Shown here in pieces: positions 17,083 to 25,737 of a stretch of 37,714 nt of DNA. The position numbers and the translations under genes were made by a program. Position 1 is the first letter of the stretch. Each line of letters begins with the position of its first letter. The notes beneath the pieces are model-generated. The model was not told where the DNA came from, ran no database searches, and saw only the letters and a list, made by a program, of their open reading frames with translations. Source of the stretch: Lysobacterales bacterium (GTDB lineage: Bacteria > Pseudomonadota > Gammaproteobacteria > Xanthomonadales > SZUA-38); NCBI GenBank assembly GCA_030065125.1, contig JASJDM010000056.1:1-37714 (forward strand), in the 5' to 3' direction.

Positions 17083-19683
17083 ATGGTTGTAGAGATACCG
17101 GGATACAAACTGGACACCGAGCTCGGCCGGGGCGGCATGGCGACCGTCTACCTGGCCGAGCAGCAGTCCGTGGAGCGCCAGGTGGCCCTGAAGGTCATGT
17201 CCCGGGTGTTGCTGGTGGACCAGAGCTTCAGCGAGCGCTTCGTGCGCGAAGCCAAGATTGCCGCCAATCTCTACCACCCCCACATCGTCGCGGTACACGA
17301 CGTCGGGGTGCACGACGACGACCACTTCATCGCCATGGAGTACCTGTCCGGCGGCGACCTGGCTCAGCGTTGCGAGCGCAACCTGGACCTGGGCACCGCG
17401 GTGCGTGTGGTCCGGGAGATCGCCGGCGCGCTGGATTACGCGCATTCCAAGGGATTTGTTCATCGGGACGTCAAGCCCGAAAACATCCTGTTCCGGGAAA
17501 ACGGCTCAGCGGTGCTGACGGATTTCGGTATCGCCCGGGCGGTGAACTCTGCGACCCAGATGACCAAGACAGGCGCCGTGGTGGGAACGCCTCAGTACAT
17601 GAGTCCCGAACAGGCTCGGGGCAAGGATCTGGACGGTCGCTCGGACCTGTATGGCCTGGGCATCGTGTTTTACGAAATGCTCACCGGGAAAGTCCCCTTT
17701 GAGGGTGCGGACTCGGTGGCGGTGGGTATCCAGCACGTCACCGAACCGGTACCACGGCTGCCCCAGAAACTGAACGCTATCCAGCCCGTGCTGGAAAAGT
17801 TCCTGGCCAAGGACCCCGACGACCGCTACCAGACCGGACACGAGGCGGTGCTGGATCTGCAGCGGCTGGAACAGAAAGTCATCAGCGGAGAGGTACCGGC
17901 GGCCGAGGAGTCCAGCGAACCTGAAACGGTTGCCCTGGACCTGTCCGGTGCAAAGGCCAAGCGGGCGACCCGCACCCCGGAACCGGTCAATGTGTCTGCC
18001 ACGCCCCAGCCCGACGGCAGCCTGCGGCGTGAACCCACCCTTGGCACCATCGGCGATATCAAGAGTTTCGATCGCACGGTTGGGCAGCCGGTCATGCGCC
18101 CGACGGTGGCACGGTCAAAGAAACGGGGCTGGCTGACGCCGGTTTTGCTGTTGCTGGTTGCGGGGGTGGCCGCGGCGGGCTGGTGGCAGCGCGAGCGCCT
18201 GACGGGCCTGCTGCCGGACAGCCAGGTGGACCGCTGGCTGGCCCAGGCCCAGCAGGCCAGTGATTTCGGCCGCTGGTACGGCGAAACCGCCGACTACGCC
18301 AACGTCCTGTATGCCCGGGTACTGGAGCGCGAACCCGGCAATCGGCAGGCCCGTGCCGGCATGGACCTGGTAGCGCGCCACCTGACCGACAGGGCTGAGA
18401 CCGCTCTGGTAGAGGGCGACGCGCGGCAGGCAGAAATACTGCTGGATCGCGCCCGCCAGATCGCACCGGACCTGGATCGCATACGCGACATGTCCCGGCG
18501 GCTGGCCGACGGCGGCTCGGAGCCCGAGGTTCCGGAAGAACCCCCGGTCGATCGCGCCCGCATCGACCAGCTGCTGGCCGAAGCGCTGCAGTTGATGGGT
18601 GACAACCGGCTGGTGTCGCCGCCCGGGGACAACGCCCTGGCCAGGCTGCAGGCGGTGCTGGCCCTGGAGCCCGGCAACGCGGCTGCTGCATCCGGCATTC
18701 GCCAGATGGGAGATCGGCTGCGGCGGGACCTGCAGTCAGCGCTGAGTCGGGAAGACCTGGACCAGGCGGACAGCCTGCTGGCCCAGCTCACTGTGGTACT
18801 GCCCGGAGACGAATCCCTGGGTCCCCTGCGGCAGCAACTGGAACAGACCCGGGCCCGGCTGGAACGGGCGGCCCTGGAGGAGCGGCGCCGGGTTACCCGG
18901 GTGCAACGCCTGCTGTCCGAGGCCCAGCGGCTGGCATCGGAGGACCGGCTGGGAGAACCACCCGGCGATAACGCCATTGAGACATTCCAGGAAGTGCTCA
19001 GGCTGGATCCCGGCAACGCGGTGGCCCAGGCCGGACTGGCAGGGGTAGCGCGTCGCTACCTTGAATTGACCGAGATTGCCCTGGAAGACAATCGCCTGGA
19101 CGGCGCCGAAACCATGATCGCGCGCATCGAGTCGCTGGATCCTTCCCTGGCCGGGCTGGACCGGGCCAAGCGCCGATTGACCATCTACCGGGAGCAGAAC
19201 CAGCGCAACCAGCAGGCCACGGCCGGTCAGCAGGTGGAAATCGACAACCTGCTGGAACAGGGTGACGAAGCCCTGGCCCGGGAGCTCTGGATGAGCCCGC
19301 CGGGAGAGTCCGCGTTCGACGCCTACAAAGCCGTGCTGCGGATGGACCCGGAGAACGTAGACGCCCGTACCGGCCTGAAGCGCCTGAGCACCAGCCTGTC
19401 CATGGCGGCCAGGGCGGCCCAGGACGAGGGCGACCTGGACCGCGCCATCGGGCTGTTCGGTGACGCGGAACAGACCGACCCTGAGAACCCTGAACTGACC
19501 GGCCAGAGGCTGGGTCTGGCCGAGGCGGCACGGGAACAGGCCCGGGTCGCCATCACTGCATCAGATTTCGACCTGGCGGACCAGCTGCTGCGCCAGGCCA
19601 GCGACCTGGAACCGGACCACCCGGACCTGGCGCGGCTGCAGTTGGAGTTGAATGTTGCCAGGGATGCGGCTGCGTCGGGTTAG
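17083..19683 (+). CDS. membrane Ser/Thr protein kinase with extracytoplasmic TPR-like repeats
   Basis: This is an 866-aa bacterial Hanks-type kinase. Residues 1-265 form the kinase domain: GRGGMATVYLA P-loop, Lys37 in VALKVM, HRDVKPEN at 127-134, DFG at 147-149 and the activation segment GTPQYMSPEQARG. A linker rich in Pro and Thr leads to one transmembrane helix at about 348-367, so the kinase is cytoplasmic and the remaining 500 residues lie outside the inner membrane. That part repeats a unit of about 113 residues four times, three of which carry a [SE]PPG[DE][NS]A motif at 512-518, 625-631 and 738-744. PASTA domains are absent. No cognate PP2C phosphatase is adjacent; relA is 120 bp upstream on the same strand. 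The stop codon lies at the edge of a repeat element. Substrates are unknown. Confidence 0.93.
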   Translation: MVVEIPGYKLDTELGRGGMATVYLAEQQSVERQVALKVMSRVLLVDQSFSERFVREAKIAANLYHPHIVAVHDVGVHDDDHFIAMEYLSGGDLAQRCERNLDLGTAVRVVREIAGALDYAHSKGFVHRDVKPENILFRENGSAVLTDFGIARAVNSATQMTKTGAVVGTPQYMSPEQARGKDLDGRSDLYGLGIVFYEMLTGKVPFEGADSVAVGIQHVTEPVPRLPQKLNAIQPVLEKFLAKDPDDRYQTGHEAVLDLQRLEQKVISGEVPAAEESSEPETVALDLSGAKAKRATRTPEPVNVSATPQPDGSLRREPTLGTIGDIKSFDRTVGQPVMRPTVARSKKRGWLTPVLLLLVAGVAAAGWWQRERLTGLLPDSQVDRWLAQAQQASDFGRWYGETADYANVLYARVLEREPGNRQARAGMDLVARHLTDRAETALVEGDARQAEILLDRARQIAPDLDRIRDMSRRLADGGSEPEVPEEPPVDRARIDQLLAEALQLMGDNRLVSPPGDNALARLQAVLALEPGNAAAASGIRQMGDRLRRDLQSALSREDLDQADSLLAQLTVVLPGDESLGPLRQQLEQTRARLERAALEERRRVTRVQRLLSEAQRLASEDRLGEPPGDNAIETFQEVLRLDPGNAVAQAGLAGVARRYLELTEIALEDNRLDGAETMIARIESLDPSLAGLDRAKRRLTIYREQNQRNQQATAGQQVEIDNLLEQGDEALARELWMSPPGESAFDAYKAVLRMDPENVDARTGLKRLSTSLSMAARAAQDEGDLDRAIGLFGDAEQTDPENPELTGQRLGLAEAAREQARVAITASDFDLADQLLRQASDLEPDHPDLARLQLELNVARDAAASG

Positions 19684-19811
19684 ACTGGGGTCACCCATTA
19701 GCCAGCCGAGTAGACCGGGGTCAGAGTAAAGGGACAGAGTAAAGTTTTACTCTGTCCCTTTACTCTGACCCCATGCTGACGTGACCCCATGCTGACGCCC
19801 CCATGCTGACG
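19681..19811. repeat. palindromic repeat element cluster between convergent genes
   Basis: A perfect 27-bp inverted repeat, starting GGGGTCAGAGTAAAGGGACA, spans 19717-19743 and 19746-19772 with a 2-bp centre. To its left TAGAC[TC]GGGGTCA occurs at 19681 and 19711. To its right CCCCATGCTGACG occurs three times (19769, 19785, 19799). The element fills the whole gap between the kinase gene and the glycosyltransferase gene and covers both stop codons. It resembles REP-type palindromes associated with REP-associated tyrosine transposases in other gammaproteobacteria (inference from memory of the style); no transposase is in the window. The hairpin could also end transcription from both sides. Confidence 0.9.
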
Positions 19812-22800
19812 ATCCCTTCCAGTGCACGCCGCGCGGCGTTGAACGAAAAATGCGACTCCACGTTCTGCAGTCCACCATCCGACAGCGTCGTCCAAAGCGT
19901 CTCATCCTGGTAAGCACGGATGATAGCGTCGGCAAACTCACGGGATGATTGGCCCACCAGCACGTCTTCGCCGATGGACACGTGCATGCCTTCCACCGCC
20001 GCGGGACTGGCCACCACCGGCTGGCCGTAGCTCATGCTCATGTTGACCTTGCCCTTGACTCCGGCGCCGTAACGCAGCGGCGCCACTGCCAGCCGGCAGC
20101 CGTCCAGGAACGGCTCGATATCTTTGACAAAGCCGTGAAACTCCACGCCGTCGACCTTGCCCAGCTTCTTGACCTCGGGAGTGGCCTTGCTGCCGATGAC
20201 GTGGAACACGACATCGGGCAGCTCCGCGCGCACCAGCGGCAGGATATCGCTGACAAACCACTTCACCGCGTCGATGTTGGGCGGGTGCTGGAAGCCGCCC
20301 ACGAACATCAGGTCCCTGCGTTGACCATACTCCCGTCGGCGGCCGTAGACCTGGTGGATATTGGACAGAACCGCCACCTCCAGTTCCGGCGCGTCCTCGG
20401 CCAGGAAGCCGACCTCGTACTCACTGACCACCAGGGTCAGGTCACAGCGGCGGGCAACGTCCAGTTCCTGGGCCCGAGTCTTCCTGGCGGTATTCAGCAG
20501 GTCCGCGCTTTGCTCCAGTTCGGCCAGCCGCTGCTCGCGCAGGTAATGCAGGTCCACGGTGTCAAAAATCAGTTTGGCGTTGGGGCAGTACCGTCGCATC
20601 ATCTCGATGTAGTTGCGCGCCACGTAGTGACGGCTGAGGATGATCACGTCGATGGATTCCCCGACTTTTTCCAGGTAGGCCTGGGGCACGTTGACGAAAG
20701 GCTGGTACAGGGCTTCGACGCCGAGCTGCTGCAGGTCCCGGGTATAGCCTTCCTCGTAGCAGCGATTGTCGGGCAGAAAACGCACGTGCCAGCCCAGGTC
20801 GCGGAACAGCGTCATCAGGTTGACCATGCGCAGGGAGCCTGAATCCTGGTCCGGGGTTGGGGTGCAGGCGTCAACGATCAGGACGCTGCCGCTGCTGCGG
20901 TGGCGCCGCGCCAGTTCGATGGGGGTGCCGGCTGCGGGCTGCTGCTCCAGGGCGTCCGCCCACTTTTCCAGGAACTTGGCCTGGTTGATGGTCTGGTACT
21001 TCTTGGTGCCGCTTTCCAGGTCGGTGCCCGAGGTCACCCCTTCAAAGTGGGTCACCACGGACAGGGGCTGGTAGTACGCTTTTTTGCCGGCCTGGCGGAC
21101 GGCAAAGGCCAGGTCTGTGTCTTCGTAGTAAGCCGGCACGTAACGCAGGTCGAACTGTCCGAGCTGGTCAAACAGTTCCCGGGGGATCATGGCGCAGGCG
21201 CCCGAGCAGTAGTCCACCTCCCTGACATAGTTGAACTCCGGGGCATTGCGGTCTTCGAATCGACCGTAGTTCCATCCCGAGGCATCGGCGAAGACCACGC
21301 CGCCGGCTTCCTGCAGCCGGCCGTCGGGATAAACCAGTTTCGCACCCACCAGGCCCGCATCCGGGTGACGGTCGAAGGTCTCCAGCAAATGGTCCAGCCA
21401 GCGGTTGCCGACGGCGGTGTCATTGTTGAGAAAAACCAGGAACTCGCCCCGGGCGGCGTCGGCGCCCCGGTTGCAGGTGCGGATGAACCCGGCGTTTTCT
21501 TCGTTGCGCAGCACCTGGATGCCCTGGCACCGCGCCAGCTCCTGCTCGGTTTCATCGTTGGAGGCGTCGTCCACCACAATGACTTCGTAGGGTACGCCCG
21601 TGTCAGCCTCAGCGATGGACTGCAGGCACCCGCGGGTGTGCTCGTACTGGTTGTAAACGGGAATGATGATGCTGACCCGGGGCACGTCGCTGGATGGAAT
21701 GCTGGGCGGCTCCAGCGTTTCCGGCAGCATGGGCACTTCGGTGTCCAGTTCCGTGGGTTTGTTGAGTTCCTTGCGGATGCGCTCCACGGTGCCGGACACA
21801 CCCCGGACCTTGATGCTGGTCTGGGTGCGCTGGGCCAGGGTCGCTGCCCGGCGGGTTTGAAAGCCGAGACGCTCCATCAGGGCGCGCGCCTTGCGGGCGG
21901 CGAACCGCAGGGGACGGGTCAGTTGCCAGCTGCGGCTGTTCACCACCAGGTCCAGTTCCGCCAGTTTGCGCTCAAGGCGCTCCTCCAGGGTGCCGGCGTG
22001 CTCCGCCAGGGTCCGGATATGTTCGTCCCGCTGTTCCACGTCCCGGGTCAGATCCAGCGCCCATCGCGTGCGTTCTTCGAACTCGACCTGGAGCTTCATC
22101 AGGGCGTCCCGGGTCTGGTTGACCTCGGATTCGAGCTCCTCGGCCCAGCGGGTGCGACGGGCCAGCCGTCGTTCCAGTTTCCGGCCCCAGTGGTCGCGGC
22201 GTTCGAGTTCCCGAATCTGTTCGGCAACCTGCTGCTCCAGCGCGCCGATCTGCCGGTCGCGATCGACGCTGGTGCGGCTGAGTGTTTCCAGCCGGGCATC
22301 CGCAATCCTGGGCCGATGGCAGCGGTAGCGGGCGGGATTGCCCGGAGGCAGCGCCATCAGCTCCCGGTAGGCCTGTCCCATGCTGTCCAGGCCGGGCACG
22401 GTTTCACCGGCAATGGTATGGGCAACCTGTTTCAGCTGACTCGGCTCGTCTGCCAGCTCGGCCACCAGGTCAGCCAGGGCATCGGCGCTGACGTCGATCA
22501 GCCATCCGGTTTCGCCGTGAACAATCCGGTCCGGGAATGCGCCCATGCGGGTGGCGGCCACCGGAATGCCCATGGCCCGGGTTTCGCTCAGGGTGTAGCT
22601 GAAGGTCTCCGACACCGCGGACAACAGCAGCGCCAGGTGCGGGCGCAGGCTGCGCATCAATTCCGGCAGTTCGTCCCGCTGGTAGTCCAGTATCAGGTGC
22701 ACGTGGGACCGGCCGAAAAAGTCCTCTGCATCCTTGCCGGCGCCCACCAGGTACAGGTCAGCTTTTTCGGTGATCCGGTCCAGGCCGTCCAGCAGCAGGT

Positions 22801-24256
22801 TTTTACCCTTGCCGGCGGTCATCCGGCCCAGGGTCACCAGCCGCAGGCGTTCACCCGGGGCAGGTGCCTGGTACTGGAAATCGTGTTCAGGCAGGGGCCG
22901 CATGCCGTGGGGAATGACCTGGGCATTCAGCGACTGGAAGCGGCTGTCGAGGTATTCCAGGTTGCGAATCACCGAAACCGACGGCGCCGCACACCGCACG
23001 TTGGCCCGGGAAAGCTCTTCCAGGTAGTGCATGCGCAGCTCGAACCAGCCGTTGGGGTCCTTGTCGACAAAGCGGATACCGTGGTCCAGTTCGGCCTGCA
23101 GCTGATCGCCGTCGAAAGGAGCCTCGGGGTGGGATTCGAAAGCGATCTGCAGGGCCGGCCAGGCCGGATAGTAATCGTGAAACACGACCGTGGTGGGCAG
23201 CCGAGTGGTCACACAGTCCAGGCTGTGCCCGATCAGGGATGACACCATGATGCCGTCCACCGCGAAATCGGCTATCACGTGGTGCAGCACCTGCTGGTAG
23301 AACTCATCGTGCCGGACGGTGGAAGCGATGGGGCGCGGCAGAACCCAGCTGGCGATGGGGCTGCTGTCCAGGCTGCCGGCAAACAGGCGCAGCTCCTGGC
23401 CGTGGCTGCTGCTGCCCGGGTTGGCCCAGGCGCATAGAAACAGGTGGTGGCGGTCGCTCTGAGCGCACGCCAGGTCTTCGACCCACTGGGAGATGCCGCC
23501 ACCCCAGGAATGCAGGATGTGCAGCACCACCGGCCGCTGGTCCAGGGCCACCGGGGGAAGCCGGGCACCGCCGTGGTCGAGGGTTGCGGCCATCCGCATG
23601 CGCAGATGTTCAAGGAACGACGCGGCCGGCCGGTCCCGGGGGTCAGCGGGTACCGGTCCGGTCAGCGGTCTGCCCGGTGCCTGGACGTAGCAGTGGTCGC
23701 AGACGGCGGGCCCGAACCCCCGGCTGAGTTGCCACGCGAGGATACCCTCCCAGTCCAGGGTGCCCGGCATCTGTCCTACGGCCTGGCGGGACCAGAAGCT
23801 GACCAGAGGTGAGATCCAATCGGATGGCCAGACCCGCCTCTGGGAGTAGAGATAGGCCAGGCGGTCGATTTCCTCCACGTCGGGCTGGGCCAGGGAACAG
23901 CCGCCTGGAACCGGCGCCTGGTCCGGATGCGCGTTGGACAGCGGCGAAACCACGCCGGCCCCGTTGCTTTCCGCCAGGCTGCGAGCCAGCCGTTCCCAGC
24001 AGTGGTCGGGCAGCATGGTGCCGAAGCGAACAAGACCGATGGGTCCGCCGTTTTCGGTTTCCAGGGCAGCCAGGATGGCCGCAGGCTGATCCGGGCAATC
24101 CAGGGTCAGGCCGGCCCACTGGGCGGGTGCGCACAGGTTCCAGCCGTCCGGCAGCGCACGCTGGCATTCAGACAGCCATTGCTGGTCCGGGTCTTCCGGC
24201 CAGCCGTAAATGACGACCGTCGGGGAATGCCCCGGCCGGGTCACATTGGACTCCAT
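19760..24256 (-). CDS. triple glycosyltransferase fusion (GT4-like, coiled coil, GT2, GT4-like)
   Basis: This 1498-aa protein has no signal peptide or clear membrane helices. Residues 1-235 are an unassigned N-terminal part. About 236-640 form a GT4-like (GT-B) module starting VVLHILHSWGGGISQWVEDL with a C-terminal half containing VTLGRMTAGKGKNLLLDGL and SETFSYTLSETRAMGIPV. About 660-790 is a charged coiled coil. About 857-1100 is a GT2 (GT-A) module with VSIIIPVYNQYEHTRGCL, VIVVDDASND, FLVFLNNDT and CSGACAMIPRELF. About 1123-1490 is another GT-B module with DLMFVGGFQHPPNIDAVKWF and APLRYGAGVKGKV. Such multi-GT proteins assemble surface polysaccharide, O-antigen or glycoprotein glycans (family knowledge); the product here is unknown. 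The last ~15 residues and the stop are encoded by the repeat element at 19760-19811. It lies 14 bp after the upstream secreted-protein gene, so the two are probably co-transcribed. Confidence 0.93.
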   Translation of the reverse strand: MESNVTRPGHSPTVVIYGWPEDPDQQWLSECQRALPDGWNLCAPAQWAGLTLDCPDQPAAILAALETENGGPIGLVRFGTMLPDHCWERLARSLAESNGAGVVSPLSNAHPDQAPVPGGCSLAQPDVEEIDRLAYLYSQRRVWPSDWISPLVSFWSRQAVGQMPGTLDWEGILAWQLSRGFGPAVCDHCYVQAPGRPLTGPVPADPRDRPAASFLEHLRMRMAATLDHGGARLPPVALDQRPVVLHILHSWGGGISQWVEDLACAQSDRHHLFLCAWANPGSSSHGQELRLFAGSLDSSPIASWVLPRPIASTVRHDEFYQQVLHHVIADFAVDGIMVSSLIGHSLDCVTTRLPTTVVFHDYYPAWPALQIAFESHPEAPFDGDQLQAELDHGIRFVDKDPNGWFELRMHYLEELSRANVRCAAPSVSVIRNLEYLDSRFQSLNAQVIPHGMRPLPEHDFQYQAPAPGERLRLVTLGRMTAGKGKNLLLDGLDRITEKADLYLVGAGKDAEDFFGRSHVHLILDYQRDELPELMRSLRPHLALLLSAVSETFSYTLSETRAMGIPVAATRMGAFPDRIVHGETGWLIDVSADALADLVAELADEPSQLKQVAHTIAGETVPGLDSMGQAYRELMALPPGNPARYRCHRPRIADARLETLSRTSVDRDRQIGALEQQVAEQIRELERRDHWGRKLERRLARRTRWAEELESEVNQTRDALMKLQVEFEERTRWALDLTRDVEQRDEHIRTLAEHAGTLEERLERKLAELDLVVNSRSWQLTRPLRFAARKARALMERLGFQTRRAATLAQRTQTSIKVRGVSGTVERIRKELNKPTELDTEVPMLPETLEPPSIPSSDVPRVSIIIPVYNQYEHTRGCLQSIAEADTGVPYEVIVVDDASNDETEQELARCQGIQVLRNEENAGFIRTCNRGADAARGEFLVFLNNDTAVGNRWLDHLLETFDRHPDAGLVGAKLVYPDGRLQEAGGVVFADASGWNYGRFEDRNAPEFNYVREVDYCSGACAMIPRELFDQLGQFDLRYVPAYYEDTDLAFAVRQAGKKAYYQPLSVVTHFEGVTSGTDLESGTKKYQTINQAKFLEKWADALEQQPAAGTPIELARRHRSSGSVLIVDACTPTPDQDSGSLRMVNLMTLFRDLGWHVRFLPDNRCYEEGYTRDLQQLGVEALYQPFVNVPQAYLEKVGESIDVIILSRHYVARNYIEMMRRYCPNAKLIFDTVDLHYLREQRLAELEQSADLLNTARKTRAQELDVARRCDLTLVVSEYEVGFLAEDAPELEVAVLSNIHQVYGRRREYGQRRDLMFVGGFQHPPNIDAVKWFVSDILPLVRAELPDVVFHVIGSKATPEVKKLGKVDGVEFHGFVKDIEPFLDGCRLAVAPLRYGAGVKGKVNMSMSYGQPVVASPAAVEGMHVSIGEDVLVGQSSREFADAIIRAYQDETLWTTLSDGGLQNVESHFSFNAARRALEGIVSMGASAWGHVSMGSE

Positions 24257-24270
24257 GAACGCTGGCTACG

Positions 24271-25059
24271 CTAGAACTTCATTTCCGGCAGCTGCTGCTG
24301 CTCGAATCCCGCCGGGATTTCGAACCGCTCCGGGGGAATGGCGTCGTGACTGATCTGCTCCAGCTCTCCCACTACCTCGCCCAGGATCTTGTTGTAGTGG
24401 ACGTATCGGACGGGAATCTCGTCGCGGCCGGGCTCGCCGTAGTCCATGATCTGGTCGGACATCATGGCGAAGCTGTTGGCCAGGTCCACCATGAATGACT
24501 GCATGGCGCGGATGGTTTCAAAATCGTCGTCGGGGATGTCAAGGTCGTCCCGCCCGACCACGCACTGCTCGCTGGCCTTGCGGTCACCGACGTAGACTTC
24601 CAGGACTTCGCAGCTGTACCGGCCCACCTTGCTGGTGCCGCCGCGCTGATAGCGGCGCGGCTTGGCTTCACCGCCCGGCATCTTGGGCATCATCCGGGAC
24701 ATCATCTGGCGCATCTGCTCACGCTGGCCGGGCGGCATGCCGGCCAGCTGCTGTTCCATCTGCTGCTGCAGCTGCTCCTGCATGCGGGCGATCTTTTCCA
24801 CCTGGGCCTGGTCGAATACCAGGTAGTTGCTGTCTTTCTCGTTGACCGCGATGAACTGGTTGGCGCCGGCCTCGAACAGCATGTAGCCCTGTTCGCCCGG
24901 GGATGACATTCGGACTTTGCCGTTGGACACTTCCATCATGCCGTTTCCGTTGTCGTCGCCGGTAAAGGAAATGGTGGTGTCCGCTGATGCAACGGCGGCC
25001 ACGGCCATGGCGCTGGCCAGCAGCAGGATGTGTCCAACAGCACGTGTGCAGGTTCGCAT
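24271..25059 (-). CDS. secreted protein of unknown function (DUF4412-like)
   Basis: This is a 262-aa exported protein. The start at ATG 25059 has AAAGGAG upstream and gives a signal peptide ending VASA before DTTISF; a longer frame to 25119 would put 20 residues ahead of it and has no SD. The mature part begins with a beta-rich domain (ISFTGDDNGNGMMEVSNGKVRMSSPGEQG), continues with a Gln/Met-rich helix (residues ~90-135, with QEQLQQQMEQQLAGMPPGQ and MMSRMMPKMPGG), and then has a beta domain with two cysteines (YSCEVLEVYVGD and SEQCVVG), possibly disulphide-linked. I recall this layout from DUF4412-type proteins, but the assignment is tentative and no function is known. Its promoter is at 25122-25151, and the glycosyltransferase gene follows after 14 bp. 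Confidence 0.75.
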   Translation of the reverse strand: MRTCTRAVGHILLLASAMAVAAVASADTTISFTGDDNGNGMMEVSNGKVRMSSPGEQGYMLFEAGANQFIAVNEKDSNYLVFDQAQVEKIARMQEQLQQQMEQQLAGMPPGQREQMRQMMSRMMPKMPGGEAKPRRYQRGGTSKVGRYSCEVLEVYVGDRKASEQCVVGRDDLDIPDDDFETIRAMQSFMVDLANSFAMMSDQIMDYGEPGRDEIPVRYVHYNKILGEVVGELEQISHDAIPPERFEIPAGFEQQQLPEMKF

Positions 25060-25121
25060 GGGTGTGCTCCTTTGAGGGGAAAACCGGCGGCCACTTTCCG
25101 CCGCTGCCGGCCAAAACACAA

Positions 25122-25151
25122 ATTATCGGCTATTTGGCCGCTGCCTGTCAT
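25122..25151 (-). promoter_or_regulatory. sigma70 promoter of the DUF4412-like/glycosyltransferase unit
   Basis: On the minus strand ATGACA (25146-25151) and GATAAT (25122-25127) are 18 bp apart. Both boxes match the consensus at five of six positions. The implied start leaves a leader of about 55 nt. Confidence 0.55.
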
Positions 25152-25233
25152 CAGCAGCGGAACCGGCAGGGACTGCGCGGCGCCTTTCATCCCAGTACAA
25201 TTCGGCATGGATCCTGAAGTGGGAGTATCGGGT

Positions 25234-25737
25234 TTGAACAGCACGGGCCACAGCGCGTGGAGACCCTGGCCTGTCCTTTTGGCGGTGTTGCTGCTGACGT
25301 CCTGCGCCAGCCAGTCCGTTCGGGACCGGCAGGCAGTGGATGACATGCGTCGCCAGGCGGACAACCAGGGCATCCTGCAGGTTTACACCGTGGGCAACCC
25401 CGAAGCTGCGGACCTGATTGAGCGCGCACGGGAGGCCGAGGCGGGCCAGGATGTGGTCACGGCTCTCGCCATGACCCGGGAAGCGCTGGAAATCGAGCCG
25501 AATGATCCGGAGTACTGGCAATACCTGGCGGAACTCCAGCTGCTGCAGAAAGACTATGCGCGGGCCCGCCGCAGCGCGCAGCAGTCCTATGCCATGGGCC
25601 CCCAGGTGGGACAGCTGTGTTACCGCAACTGGCTCATTATCCAGCGGGCCGAGCAGGCGCTGGGCAACGGCGCCGCCGCCGGCATCGCCGCCCAGCGCGC
25701 CGAGCGCTGCACCCTGAAGGAGGCGCAGACGTTTTGA
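25234..25737 (+). CDS. TPR-containing lipoprotein
   Basis: This is a 167-aa predicted lipoprotein. From the TTG at 25234 the N-terminus is basic and then hydrophobic, ending in the lipobox LTSC (modified Cys at residue 24). I prefer TTG 25234 because GGGAG lies 8 bp upstream; the in-frame ATG at 25207 has no SD, would add acidic residues to the n-region, and sits directly after a TACAAT that may be the -10 box. The mature part contains two TPR-like helix pairs (VVTALAMTREALEIEPNDPEYW and LAELQLLQKDYARARRSAQQ), suggesting a protein-protein interaction role at the envelope. Its stop overlaps the start of the yoaA/dinG-type gene. I recognise no named family. Confidence 0.8.
   Translation: MNSTGHSAWRPWPVLLAVLLLTSCASQSVRDRQAVDDMRRQADNQGILQVYTVGNPEAADLIERAREAEAGQDVVTALAMTREALEIEPNDPEYWQYLAELQLLQKDYARARRSAQQSYAMGPQVGQLCYRNWLIIQRAEQALGNGAAAGIAAQRAERCTLKEAQTF

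Noticed and set aside
20900..23242. 780-residue open frame on the plus strand
   Set aside because: It lies wholly antisense to the well-supported glycosyltransferase gene; its composition (Gln, His, Gly, Val rich) is typical of a shadow frame in high-GC DNA.
19760..25059. Polysaccharide or secondary-metabolite biosynthesis cluster
   Set aside because: Only one glycosyltransferase gene and one small secreted protein are present; no sugar-nucleotide, flippase or polymerase genes are nearby.
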